DNA from: a virus
Strand: one strand, 5' to 3'
Virus record (IMG/VR): IMGVR_UViG_3300033388_003553
Location: 1 to 64,000 of that record
DNA length: 64,000 bases
Part shown: piece after piece, positions 27,455-34,940 of the stretch
Layout: each line of letters begins with the position of its first letter
Position numbering within the stretch: position 1 is the first letter of the stretch
Program-made: the position numbers and the translations under genes
Notes under the pieces: model-generated
The model's input: only the letters and a program-made list of their open reading frames with translations
What the model was told of the DNA's origin: nothing
Databases searched by the model: none

Positions 27455-28411
27455 ATGGGAAATATTGAATTTCACCCGAATAGAGTTTCAAAAGAAGATA
27501 AAAATGAAAAACAAAATCATAAATCACCAGTAGTTTGGTTAACAGGACTCTCTGGGTCTGGTAAATCAACTATTGGTAATAGCTTAGAGCAAGCACTATT
27601 TGATAGAGGGATAAAAACACAAGTATTAGATGGGGATAACATCAGACTTGGACTAAACAAAGATTTAGGTTTTAATGATGAAGACCGTAAAGAAAACATG
27701 AGGAGAATATCAGAAGTGGCAAAATTATTCTCTGATTCTGGAACACTAACAATCGCTGCATTCATATCACCATTTAGAGAACAACGAGAAGAATGTAGAA
27801 AGATTATAGGTGAGAATGATTTCATAGAGGTACATATTAATACTGATTTAGATACTTGCGAACAACGAGACCCAAAAGGGTTATATAAAAAAGCTAGGGC
27901 TGGTGAAATTCCAAGGTTCACAGGTATTGACTCACCATATGAAGAACCTTTAAATCCAGATTTAGTGATTGATAGTTCAAAAACACCATTAAATTTTTGT
28001 GTAGCTAAAATAATAATTTTATTGCAAGATAGGGGATTAATACCCATGGATATTGATGAATTGGATAAGTTAGATATAAGAAAAACAATTAGTGTTGATT
28101 TTGATGGTGTAATTCATGAGTATTCTAAAGGCTTTAAAGGGTTAGATAACGCATATGACCCACCAATGAAAGGTGCTAAAAAAGCCCTACAAGAATTATC
28201 TGATGGTGGTTATAATATTAAAATATTATCCAGCAGACCAAAAGAAATTATATATCCTTGGTTAAGAAAATATGGTATGGACCATTTAATTACAGAGGTT
28301 TCAAACCATAAATTTCCTGCAACGATATACATTGATGATAGAGGTTTTCATTTTAAAGATTGGAAAACTACGATGAAGGAATTATACAAACACCCAAAAA
28401 TGAATAAGTAA
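27455..28411 (+). CDS. cysC: Adenylylsulfate (APS) kinase fused to a HAD-type phosphatase (318 aa)
   Basis: Residues ~25-195: VWLTGLSGSGKSTIGN (P-loop), LDGDNIRLGLNKDLGF, ISPFREQREECR, RDPKGLYKKARAGEI and FTGIDSPYEEP are diagnostic of APS kinase, which phosphorylates APS to PAPS. Residues ~205-318: SVDFDGVIHEYS (DxDG) and IYIDDRGF form a HAD domain of the phage deoxynucleotidase type. The fusion and the next two genes suggest one sulfate-activation module. Confidence 0.85.
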   Translation: MGNIEFHPNRVSKEDKNEKQNHKSPVVWLTGLSGSGKSTIGNSLEQALFDRGIKTQVLDGDNIRLGLNKDLGFNDEDRKENMRRISEVAKLFSDSGTLTIAAFISPFREQREECRKIIGENDFIEVHINTDLDTCEQRDPKGLYKKARAGEIPRFTGIDSPYEEPLNPDLVIDSSKTPLNFCVAKIIILLQDRGLIPMDIDELDKLDIRKTISVDFDGVIHEYSKGFKGLDNAYDPPMKGAKKALQELSDGGYNIKILSSRPKEIIYPWLRKYGMDHLITEVSNHKFPATIYIDDRGFHFKDWKTTMKELYKHPKMNK

Positions 28412-28875
28412 TGAGTTGGAAAAAGAAAAACCATGGGGGGAATCCTACATCTAATAAGGATGTAAAAAGAGCAATATTCATAGGTAGGTTTCAACCTTAC
28501 CATCAAGGTCACATATCATTAGTTCAACAAAAACTAGATGAAGGTATCCCAGCACTTATATTAGTGAGGGATATTGAACCAGACGAAAAAAACCCATTTG
28601 AAACAAGTCAAACAGCACATATGATTCAAAAATACCATAAAGCTAAGGGTGATGATGTTAAGGTATTAATAATACCAGATATTGAATCCGTTAATTTTGG
28701 TAGAGGTGTTGGTTATGAAATAAATGAATTTATCCCACCAGAAGACATATCATTTATATCTGCAACTAAAATAAGGGAATCTATTAAAGATAACAATGAT
28801 GATTGGAGAGATTTGGTTGACGAATCTATACAAGGTGATGTTATCAAATATTTGAGTAAAAATGATAAATTATAA
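28411..28875 (+). CDS. HxGH adenylyltransferase (NMNAT- or ATP-sulfurylase-like) (154 aa)
   Basis: FIGRFQPYHQGHISLVQ (HxGH) and ISATKIRESI (K-R signature) define the nucleotidylyltransferase alpha/beta phosphodiesterase fold. NMN adenylyltransferase is the usual label, but its start overlaps the APS kinase stop (TAATG), so making APS from ATP and sulfate is an alternative. Catalytic motifs are intact. Confidence 0.7.
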   Translation: MSWKKKNHGGNPTSNKDVKRAIFIGRFQPYHQGHISLVQQKLDEGIPALILVRDIEPDEKNPFETSQTAHMIQKYHKAKGDDVKVLIIPDIESVNFGRGVGYEINEFIPPEDISFISATKIRESIKDNNDDWRDLVDESIQGDVIKYLSKNDKL

Positions 28876-28913
28876 TCACACAAATATAAAGTTAAATTCA
28901 TTTTATATAATAT

Positions 28914-29168
28914 ATGAAACCTAAGATAGATAAAAAAAGGCATTTACTCAAGGCAATTACTTGGAGAATTATCGCTAGTATTACTAGTTTTTTACTTGTG
29001 TGGATTGTAACTGGTAATATTAATGCAGGTTTATCAATTGGGTTTGCCGATGTTGTTATTAAATTTATACTTTATTATCTACATGAGCGGGCTTGGTATA
29101 ACTATGATTTTGGTATTCACCGTAAAAATATGAAAAAAAAACATAATATATTTGGTGAACACAAATAA
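28914..29168 (+). CDS. DUF2061 membrane protein (84 aa)
   Basis: KRHLLKAITWRIIASITSFLLVWIVTGN, then a second hydrophobic stretch GLSIGFADVVIKFILYYLHERAW: the K-x-x-W-R-x-x-A...HERxW layout of DUF2061. This family is often next to sulfate-activation genes in bacteria, matching the two genes before it. Two TM segments; role unknown. Confidence 0.8.
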   Translation: MKPKIDKKRHLLKAITWRIIASITSFLLVWIVTGNINAGLSIGFADVVIKFILYYLHERAWYNYDFGIHRKNMKKKHNIFGEHK

Positions 29169-29204
29169 ATTATCTATATTTGCGTTAAACAAATAAAATA
29201 TATT

Positions 29205-29531
29205 ATGAGTAAATTTGCAAATAAGTTATCTGCATCTAATAAAGATATTAGAGAAGACAGAGCAGAAATGTTATCACAAGAGGTGGCATTAGAGGTTTCA
29301 ACTTTAGTTACTAAGTTAGAAAAAGAAAAATTACAATTAAGAAATAAGATTAGTCGTTTAACGGATTTAGCACCAGATTCTAAGGATTCTTTGAGGCCAA
29401 CATCTAACGATTTTTGTCCAGCTACTTGGGTATCTGAATTACATAAAACCAATTTAGACCTTAAACTTAAAACTATTGAGTTAGATATTGCTAAAGATAT
29501 TAATAAAGAATGGTTTAGTGAAGAAAATTAA
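29205..29531 (+). CDS. Hypothetical coiled-coil protein (108 aa)
   Basis: MSKFANKLSASNKDIREDRAEMLSQEVALEVSTLVTKLEKEKLQLRNKI...: heptads at residues 20-55 and 75-100. Own promoter-like TATATTTG at 29173. Function unknown. Confidence 0.6.
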   Translation: MSKFANKLSASNKDIREDRAEMLSQEVALEVSTLVTKLEKEKLQLRNKISRLTDLAPDSKDSLRPTSNDFCPATWVSELHKTNLDLKLKTIELDIAKDINKEWFSEEN

Positions 29532-29536
29532 TAATT

Positions 29537-30013
29537 ATGAAGAAAATTTATTTAGCTAAATCAAACCAGACAAACCCAGACGAACTATTAGCTGTTAGAG
29601 CAAAACTAAAAGAATATAATTGTGAAATTGTTGAATATACTGGTGGTAGGTTTTCACACACACCTATGTTAGAATCAGATATACTACTGGTACTACCCAA
29701 CCTTAAAAAATTTAACGACACTAATATTATAGGTAAGGGTTTATTTTCACAAATAGAAACATTTGATGACAACACCCAAAAACCAATGTTTGTTATTTTT
29801 AATATTGATACTGATGATGATTTAATTGAGATTGGTACTGTTGAGGAAATGGAAGTCCACGATTGCCTTGACTATATTGAATATGGTTCAGTATATATCG
29901 ACCCATGTGGTCCAATGACTGATACTATTGAAGAGCTATTAGGTTTAGAGGTTGCAAACCACAAACCAGTTAGTACTAGTAAGTTAAACAAATATTTGTT
30001 AATTGGAAAATAA
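29537..30013 (+). CDS. Rossmann-like protein of the nucleoside deoxyribosyltransferase/SLOG type (158 aa)
   Basis: MKKIYLAKSNQTNPDELLAVRAKL..., then ESDILLVLPNLKKF and IGKGLFSQIETF resemble the Y-L-A-x-P and D-x-V/L-hhhh pattern of deoxyribosyltransferase-like folds. No catalytic Glu could be assigned with certainty. Starts 5 nt after the previous gene. Confidence 0.5.
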   Translation: MKKIYLAKSNQTNPDELLAVRAKLKEYNCEIVEYTGGRFSHTPMLESDILLVLPNLKKFNDTNIIGKGLFSQIETFDDNTQKPMFVIFNIDTDDDLIEIGTVEEMEVHDCLDYIEYGSVYIDPCGPMTDTIEELLGLEVANHKPVSTSKLNKYLLIGK

Positions 30014-30077
30014 TTTACAAAAAAGCTTGTAGGTTTAGAATATAAATTATAAGTTTGCTGTAAGAAAAAAAATAAAT

Positions 30078-30929
30078 ATGAATACAGAAATTAAAACGGA
30101 GTTACAGAAATCAACATTCGAGATTAACGGATTAAAAGTTAAGATTGCATTGGTAGATATAACACCAGAGGTGGCTGAGAGCTTACTATCAAAAAATTCA
30201 AACAACAGAACATTATCACCTAGTAATGTTAAATTTTTAACTAACGAGATTTTAAATGGTAATTGGCAATTTGATGGTCAACCAATTAGAATTGATTATA
30301 ATGGTAATTTATTAGATGGTCAACATCGGTTAAATAGTATTATCAAGAGTGGTGAAATTATTAAGTGTTTTGTTATTTTTGGTTTAAGACCAGAAACATT
30401 TAAAGTAATGGATACTGGTAAAATTAGGACTGCATCAGATGTTTTATCAATTGAGAAGATTAGTAACTCAAGTTATGTTGCTACTTCATTGAAATTACTA
30501 GATGCAATTAAAGCTGGTATTTATTCTGGTCATAAGAGAAGAACATTATCGAACACTGAGGTCTTAGAGTATTATGAGAATAATATGGGGATTTCAAATA
30601 GTGTGAATTATGTTAAATCTGTTAGTCGTAATTTTAAATCGATTGTATCAGTTTCAATTTTAAGTACATTACATTATTTGTTTTCTGAGATTTCAGAATC
30701 AGATGCTAATGAATTCATTGGTAAGTTATGTAGTGGTTCTGGATTGAATGAGAATTCACCAATCTTAGTATTGAGAAACAAATTGATTAAAGCTAATTCT
30801 AGTGATAAGAATAAGTTGACTAAAAAAGACATTATTGGGAATATCATTTTAGGTTGGAACAAGTACCGTGAAGGTGAAGAAATTAAAATGTTATCTTTGA
30901 AAAAAGATTTCGATTTTATTGCAAAATAA
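30078..30929 (+). CDS. DGQHR/ParB-superfamily protein B (283 aa)
   Basis: ILNGNWQFDGQPIRIDYNGNLLDGQHRLNSI and FKVMDTGKIRTASDVLSI parallel protein A (25893) throughout, including RRTLSNTEVLEYY and ILGWNKYREG near the end. An old duplication; both lack an obvious second domain. Confidence 0.65.
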   Translation: MNTEIKTELQKSTFEINGLKVKIALVDITPEVAESLLSKNSNNRTLSPSNVKFLTNEILNGNWQFDGQPIRIDYNGNLLDGQHRLNSIIKSGEIIKCFVIFGLRPETFKVMDTGKIRTASDVLSIEKISNSSYVATSLKLLDAIKAGIYSGHKRRTLSNTEVLEYYENNMGISNSVNYVKSVSRNFKSIVSVSILSTLHYLFSEISESDANEFIGKLCSGSGLNENSPILVLRNKLIKANSSDKNKLTKKDIIGNIILGWNKYREGEEIKMLSLKKDFDFIAK

Positions 30930-30949
30930 GAATTAATTTCGTAACTTTG
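30919..30949 (+). promoter_or_regulatory. Promoter of structured RNA 1
   Basis: TTG (30919-30921), 20 nt, TAACTTTG (30942-30949). Transcription would begin about 30956, just before the folded element. Confidence 0.65.
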
Positions 30950-30985
30950 CATTGTTAGAAATAACAAAACGTTTTTTGAAATATT

Positions 30986-31295
30986 GGAGAAATTAAATAA
31001 AATTGGTTGTACAAGGATAGAGTGGTGCTCGGTAGGTACAGTAACGAGGAAGGGACCAATATATGTGTTAGTCGATAGACTGGCGTAATATCTATTCATC
31101 CGTTATAGTTAACGGCAATACGGAAGGAAAGTTTTCGCAAACCTACTTAGCTTTTGTAATGTAAAAGCAACACGGAGAAAATCCAGAAGTAACTGGTAAA
31201 TCGGGCAGCGTTAATCGCACGGAATTGCCCCGTAATTAAGGTGAACAAAAATCCGTTATACCTTAAGATTGTGAGTGAAAATCTTACTTTCTCCA
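30986..31295 (+). ncRNA. Large structured RNA 1 (about 310 nt)
   Basis: Closed by GGAGAAA (30986)/TTTCTCC (31288). Helices seen: ATTGGT/ACCAAT, a long hairpin with TTAGTC-GATA-GACTGG, CCGTTA/TAACGG, CTTTT-GTAATGT-AAAAG, GGGCA/TGCCC, TTAAGGT/ACCTTAA and TAAGATT/AATCTTA. GC content is visibly above its surroundings. Not matched by me to RNase P, tmRNA, 6S or group I cores. It has its own promoter and precedes the gene at 31325. Confidence 0.65.
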
Positions 31296-31324
31296 CTAAA
31301 TAACGCAAACAAAAATTAATTAAT

Positions 31325-31933
31325 ATGGGTAGTTTAGGTTCATGGGATGCATCAGTATCCCTAAATATGAGGGTTGACCTTAAGAAAAGTAAGGAAAACA
31401 GTTTAGAGGATATTCAAAAGTTTATTAAAAAGAATAAGCAACTTTTGGAAACCACTAAATCAATTGATAAATTAGTAAAAACCGATGTTTTGGTTGCTAT
31501 TGAATTTTATGACGAAGATGATGATGAATTAGATTACATTGAATTATCAAGCTTAGGTCTTAAAGATGTTTTAGCTAAACCATTTATTGAGGATAAAGAA
31601 TACTCTAAACACGAGGAACTAGCAGAATTCGATGGTGATTATTCTTCACCAGAAAATTGGTTGTATAAGGTTTTGGTTGATAGGTCACGATTAGAAACTA
31701 AACTTAAGTTTGTTAACTTAAAGAAATTAAAAGACCACATATATGGTTGGGATGTTAATTCACCATATATTGTATTTGATAGTATGGAGTTAGCATCATG
31801 TGGTGATTATATTTATTGTGGAAACGATAATTCTAGTTCCGATACATTTAAGGTGACTAAAAAATTCATCGATAGTTTAAGCGTTGGTGATATTATTGTG
31901 TTAGAAGGGAATGGTGATGGAGAACATTGCTAA
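31325..31933 (+). CDS. Hypothetical acidic protein between two structured RNAs (202 aa)
   Basis: MGSLGSWDASVSLNMRVDLKKSKENSLED..., with IEFYDEDDDELDYIELS and a C-terminal SLSVGDIIVLEGNGDGEHC. Strongly acidic, alpha/beta, no membrane segment. The position suggests an RNA-partner protein or co-regulated gene. No family recognised. Confidence 0.6.
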   Translation: MGSLGSWDASVSLNMRVDLKKSKENSLEDIQKFIKKNKQLLETTKSIDKLVKTDVLVAIEFYDEDDDELDYIELSSLGLKDVLAKPFIEDKEYSKHEELAEFDGDYSSPENWLYKVLVDRSRLETKLKFVNLKKLKDHIYGWDVNSPYIVFDSMELASCGDYIYCGNDNSSSDTFKVTKKFIDSLSVGDIIVLEGNGDGEHC

Positions 31934-31942
31934 ATAAAATAT

Positions 31943-32318
31943 GGGGTGTAGTCAAATGTGGGCTATTGATGGAGCAATACCATCCACTTCCACTAGCAGT
32001 TGCTTGACTCCGTATAGTACAGCAACAACCATTGGGGTGTCGGAAGCTCATGAATGGTGGCAAAGGGTAAGGCTAAACCTTTAAGTTAGAGTGCCTAAAA
32101 CAAAGGAAACGAAGTAGTATGGTGACATATTATTGGTGCCGAATCTCTAACAACACGGGGTTATCACACCTTCGGGGTCACATTGGAAAGTTACAACCAA
32201 TACCCTTGGGTAATAACGGTAAGTCGGAAACATATTATAAGGTGTACGTTAAATGTACTAGTTACACGCTACTTGTAATGTAAGAATGATAATGTTAGTT
32301 CGAGTCTAACTAACCCCA
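31943..32318 (+). ncRNA. Large structured RNA 2 with tRNA-like ends (about 376 nt)
   Basis: The 5' end GGGGTGT is followed by D-arm-like TCAA...TTGA and an anticodon-like GATGG-AGCAATA-CCATC. The 3' end has a T arm GTTAG-TTCGAGT-CTAAC, then TAACCCC-A. Between them ~300 nt fold into several hairpins, including CCATT/GAATGG and GTTAGAG/CTCTAAC. It shares the TTGTAATGTAA hairpin loop with RNA 1. It looks like a tRNA body with a giant insertion or a tmRNA-like RNA without a visible tag frame. Confidence 0.6.
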
Positions 32319-32433
32319 CTAGTGGTAGTTTGATTGGATGCTTGGGTCGCTCCTAATACACAATACCTTTATTGATTTTAGGTTTTGTTATGTATCTATT
32401 TTAATTACATTATAAATAATACTTAATATGGGG

Positions 32434-32466
32434 ATGGGGTTTACTTAAGTAAACCCCATTTATTTA
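32434..32466 (+). terminator. Terminator after structured RNA 2
   Basis: Perfect 13-bp palindrome ATGGGGTTTACTT/AAGTAAACCCCAT followed by TTATTT. Confidence 0.75.
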
Positions 32467-32547
32467 AATATAAATTTTTTGTAGTTTTTTATTATCTAAT
32501 ATATTTATATATATATATGGAAATGAGTAACTTAATAACTAACACTG

Positions 32548-32802
32548 ATGAAGAAGGTAGTAAACAGAAAGAAGATATCGACTTTAGTCCTAATGATAGC
32601 GATGTTTCTAAATCCACTAGGGTACGATGCACTGTTTTACATGGTGATGAAAGTTACGGGAAATTCTTATGGTCTTACCACAGGTATTTTTTACCTAGCA
32701 TCTGCTTCATTATTTGGTCTATATTGTTACTTACTTGAAATTACCCCATTTACTTGGGTCAACAAACAATTGGTTACATTAAAAAACAAATTTAAGAAAT
32801 AA
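32548..32802 (+). CDS. Two-span membrane protein (84 aa)
   Basis: MKKVVNRKKISTLVLMIAMFLNPLGYDALF... and TTGIFYLASASLFGLYCYLLEI are two hydrophobic segments, with a basic C-terminus (LKNKFKK). This frame is preferred to an overlapping one from 32517 because of its membrane-protein composition. Function unknown. Confidence 0.6.
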   Translation: MKKVVNRKKISTLVLMIAMFLNPLGYDALFYMVMKVTGNSYGLTTGIFYLASASLFGLYCYLLEITPFTWVNKQLVTLKNKFKK

Positions 32803-32855
32803 ACCATCATAAGCTTGATTTATAAGGATAAAATTTGTATATTATAAATTAGATT

Positions 32856-33200
32856 ATGAAATTTGACTTTGATAAATATAAAAAACGTAGATTTCACGAT
32901 AACGATGATATTGATAAAAAAATAAAGGTATTATTTTTATACTATGATTATCAAGTAATCGATAAAAAACTAGGTTTAACACAACAATTAAGATTGTTAG
33001 ATATTTGGGTGATTAAATTAATTCAATATGAGTTATATGAAGTAATACCAATGTTCAAACTAAGGCGTTCAGTTTTAATTAAACAAATTAATCGACTTAA
33101 CCAAAGGGGAACACCAATATTAGGTAGTTTTTTAAGTAAATTAAAAAATATATGGGTTAGGTTTAAAAAAATAGTAAAAAAACCTATTAAAATAAAATAA
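32856..33200 (+). CDS. Hypothetical basic protein (114 aa)
   Basis: MKFDFDKYKKRRFHDNDDIDKKIKVLFLYYDYQVIDKKLG...VKKPIKIK; Lys/Arg-rich with amphipathic helices, possibly nucleic-acid or membrane associated. No motif recognised. Confidence 0.55.
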   Translation: MKFDFDKYKKRRFHDNDDIDKKIKVLFLYYDYQVIDKKLGLTQQLRLLDIWVIKLIQYELYEVIPMFKLRRSVLIKQINRLNQRGTPILGSFLSKLKNIWVRFKKIVKKPIKIK

Positions 33201-33233
33201 AGCTGTATATTTGCACTAATAAAAACAATAATT

Positions 33234-33740
33234 ATGAGTAATAACTTTGACAATTTATCCGATGACTTCTTAAATGAAGGTGATAACAATAAAGGTGAAA
33301 CAAATAAACCTAAAGACGAACCAACCAATAATAATCCTAACTTTGAAGCTATATTTGATTTGGAAAATCTATCGGATGATTTATCTCCAGAAATATTAGA
33401 TATTATCAAGGCAATTTCTGATATTAAAGAAACTAACATTGATATTTCAGATAAATTAAACCTTGGTGAACCAGACGAACATGAAACCACCGATGAAGAC
33501 GGTAATACAATTGATAGGAGTGTTTGGTATACGGATTTTGGTTCAGTTACAAGAATTTCATCAATGGATGAATTTCCAGAAATGGACCCAGAATTATTTA
33601 TAGATTTTCTAGGAAATAAATTTGGTGGAACACCAATTAACCAAAATATAACATTAGAAGAAAAATTAAAAATTGCAGAAGATAAGGAAGATTACTTAGA
33701 ATGTGCAAGATTAAGGGATGAAATCTTAAAAAAAAAATAA
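33234..33740 (+). CDS. Acidic protein with C-terminal UVR-like motif (168 aa)
   Basis: The first ~45 residues are Asn/Asp/Lys-rich and probably disordered. The C-terminal LEEKLKIAEDKEDYLECARLRDEILKK matches the UVR motif (L-x-x-A-x-x-x-E-Y-x-x-A-x-x-L/RD) that mediates protein contacts in UvrB/UvrC and McsA. A scaffold or adaptor role is inferred. Promoter-like TATATTTG at 33207. Confidence 0.6.
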   Translation: MSNNFDNLSDDFLNEGDNNKGETNKPKDEPTNNNPNFEAIFDLENLSDDLSPEILDIIKAISDIKETNIDISDKLNLGEPDEHETTDEDGNTIDRSVWYTDFGSVTRISSMDEFPEMDPELFIDFLGNKFGGTPINQNITLEEKLKIAEDKEDYLECARLRDEILKKK

Positions 33741-33828
33741 AACACCCTCAAACACAGACAATACGGGGGATTCATAAGTAAATTTTTAAAACAAAATAAA
33801 ATAAATTAAAAAAAAATACAAAAAAAAC

Positions 33829-33858
33829 TTGCTAATTGTAAATCTTTTTGTATATTTG
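33829..33858 (+). promoter_or_regulatory. tRNA cluster 3 promoter
   Basis: TTG (33829-33831), 19 nt, TATATTTG (33851-33858), matching the other two tRNA promoters. Confidence 0.8.
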
Positions 33859-33903
33859 TACTAGTTATTAAAAACAAGAGATTATTTCTCTAATAAAAAA
33901 AAA

Positions 33904-34005
33904 ATGAATTTAATAGGAATGACATATCAACCGAAAACGAAACAGCAAGGCGGGAAGCCTAGTAGAACGGGTATGTTATATCTAAAAAGTACTAATTGGG
34001 ATTAA
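33904..34005 (+). CDS. Putative leader peptide of tRNA cluster 3 (33 aa)
   Basis: MNLIGMTYQPKTKQQGGKPS...KSTNWD, between promoter and terminator. It is less similar to leaders 1 and 2 but has the same position; ACGGGT (33967) within it can pair with ACCCG of the terminator. Confidence 0.45.
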   Translation: MNLIGMTYQPKTKQQGGKPSRTGMLYLKSTNWD

Positions 34006-34029
34006 CCAATACGATACTTAAAATAACAA

Positions 34030-34057
34030 ACCCGACCACACTAGTCGGGTTTTTTTT
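34030..34057 (+). terminator. Leader terminator/attenuator 3
   Basis: ACCCGAC, 7-nt loop, GTCGGGT, then T8. Confidence 0.85.
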
Positions 34058-34100
34058 GTGTCCATATTTTTTTAAACGGGACCTAAAATAAAGTTTAAAA

Positions 34101-34110
34101 GTTCTTTGAC
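34101..34110 (+). promoter_or_regulatory. boxA-like element
   Basis: GTTCTTTGAC 16 nt before the first tRNA of cluster 3. Confidence 0.5.
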
Positions 34111-34125
34111 ATCGTGGTGATAAAT

Positions 34126-34198
34126 AGCGCAGTAGCTTAATGGCTAGAGCACCTAGTTTGGGACTAGGGAAGTGTCAGTTCGAATCTGACTTGTGCTA
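34126..34198 (+). tRNA. tRNA-Pro(TGG) 1
   Basis: Acceptor AGCGCAG/TTGTGCT, anticodon arm CCTAG-TTTGGGA-CTAGG, T arm GTCAG-TTCGAAT-CTGAC. Confidence 0.9.
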
Positions 34199-34352
34199 CT
34201 ATAAATACTAAGTGTTCTAACTAAGGTGAGTATTAGTATTAATAACAAGTAACTGGGAAGTACAACCAATGAAAAGTATTATGAAAGTATAAACAGAATG
34301 AAGATATCGGGAGAGCCGAGGATATATGGTGCAAGCCCTATCTTAGTAAATT

Positions 34353-34426
34353 CGAGAAGTGACTAAGGATTTAAGCACGGGGGGTCTGGAGCCTTCTGTT
34401 AGTCGGTTCGATTCCGACCTTCTCGA
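34353..34426 (+). tRNA. tRNA, probably Pro(TGG), unusual anticodon loop
   Basis: Acceptor CGAGAAG/CTTCTCG and T arm GTCGG-TTCGATT-CCGAC are perfect. The best anticodon arm is GGGGG-TCTGGAG-CCTTC (TGG, C at position 33). A Ser(GGA) reading needs a weaker stem. Confidence 0.55.
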
Positions 34427-34432
34427 CTAAAT

Positions 34433-34532
34433 GCGGAAATAGTGTAATGATAGCACGGGGCTAGTTTAGGTCCAAGTGGGATTAGTCAAATAGTACTCAA
34501 TGTGACTAATGGTTTGATTCCCCCTTTCCGCT
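34433..34532 (+). tRNA. tRNA with hairpin insertion in the T arm, isotype unclear
   Basis: Acceptor GCGGAAA/TTTCCGC and D arm GTGT-AATGATA-GCAC are good. A hairpin ATTAGTCA...TGACTAAT (34491-34520 region) interrupts the T arm before TTTGATT-CCCCC. The gene is 100 nt long. No clean anticodon arm could be drawn. Confidence 0.5.
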
Positions 34533-34566
34533 CAATAATAACTAAGTAATATAAATTTAATAAATT

Positions 34567-34641
34567 CGGGATGTTATGCAGATGGCTATACAACGGTACC
34601 TTGGACGTATCGGTTCGCTGGTTCGAATCCAGCCATCCCGA
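34567..34641 (+). tRNA. tRNA-Pro(TGG) 2
   Basis: Acceptor CGGGATG/CATCCCG, anticodon arm GGTAC-CTTGGAC-GTATC, T arm GCTGG-TTCGAAT-CCAGC, followed by A-CCA. Confidence 0.8.
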
Positions 34642-34704
34642 CCATAATATTATTACTAATATATAGATATGTTGATTATATTAATGTGTGTATAATTAGA
34701 TTAT

Positions 34705-34791
34705 TTTGGGATATGCAAATTGGCGAAGCAGCTAGACTTTGAATCTAGTCAGATAAAGTTCACATTGTAGGTTCGAACCCTACTCCCAAAA
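34705..34791 (+). tRNA. tRNA-Gln(TTG) on a Leu-like class II body
   Basis: Acceptor TTTGGGA/TCCCAAA, anticodon arm CTAGA-CTTTGAA-TCTAG (TTG), T arm GTAGG-TTCGAAC-CCTAC. The D arm (AAATTGGCGAAGCA) and an 18-nt variable region resemble tRNA-Leu. Confidence 0.7.
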
Positions 34792-34798
34792 CAAATAT

Positions 34799-34874
34799 TG
34801 CCTTGTCGTCTACGTGCTGGTTAGGACGCAAGTTTTTGACACTTGAAAAGAAGGTTCGACCCCTTCTGAGGCAA
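34799..34874 (+). tRNA. tRNA-Gln(TTG)
   Basis: Acceptor TGCCTTG/TGAGGCA, anticodon arm CAAGT-TTTTGAC-ACTTG, T arm GAAGG-TTCGACC-CCTTC. The D loop is enlarged by about 3 nt. Confidence 0.85.
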
Positions 34875-34940
34875 CAAAATTAAATTAATAAAACACTTGC
34901 TTTATTGGTTTATAGTAGTAATTTTGCAAAAAAAAAGAAA

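Noticed and set aside
30986-31295. RNase P RNA
   Set aside because: A GAGGAAGGGACC segment resembles the P4 start, but the complementary ACAGAA...GGCUUA near the 3' end is missing.
31943-32318. tmRNA (ssrA)
   Set aside because: The 3' end is tRNA-like, but no tag reading frame ending in AA/ALAA-type residues and no typical 5' GGGGxxG...GAC motif were found.
32517-32738. 73-aa ORF overlapping the membrane protein
   Set aside because: The other frame (32548-32802) has clear two-TM composition; this frame is Asp/Ser-rich then turns hydrophobic only by frame overlap.
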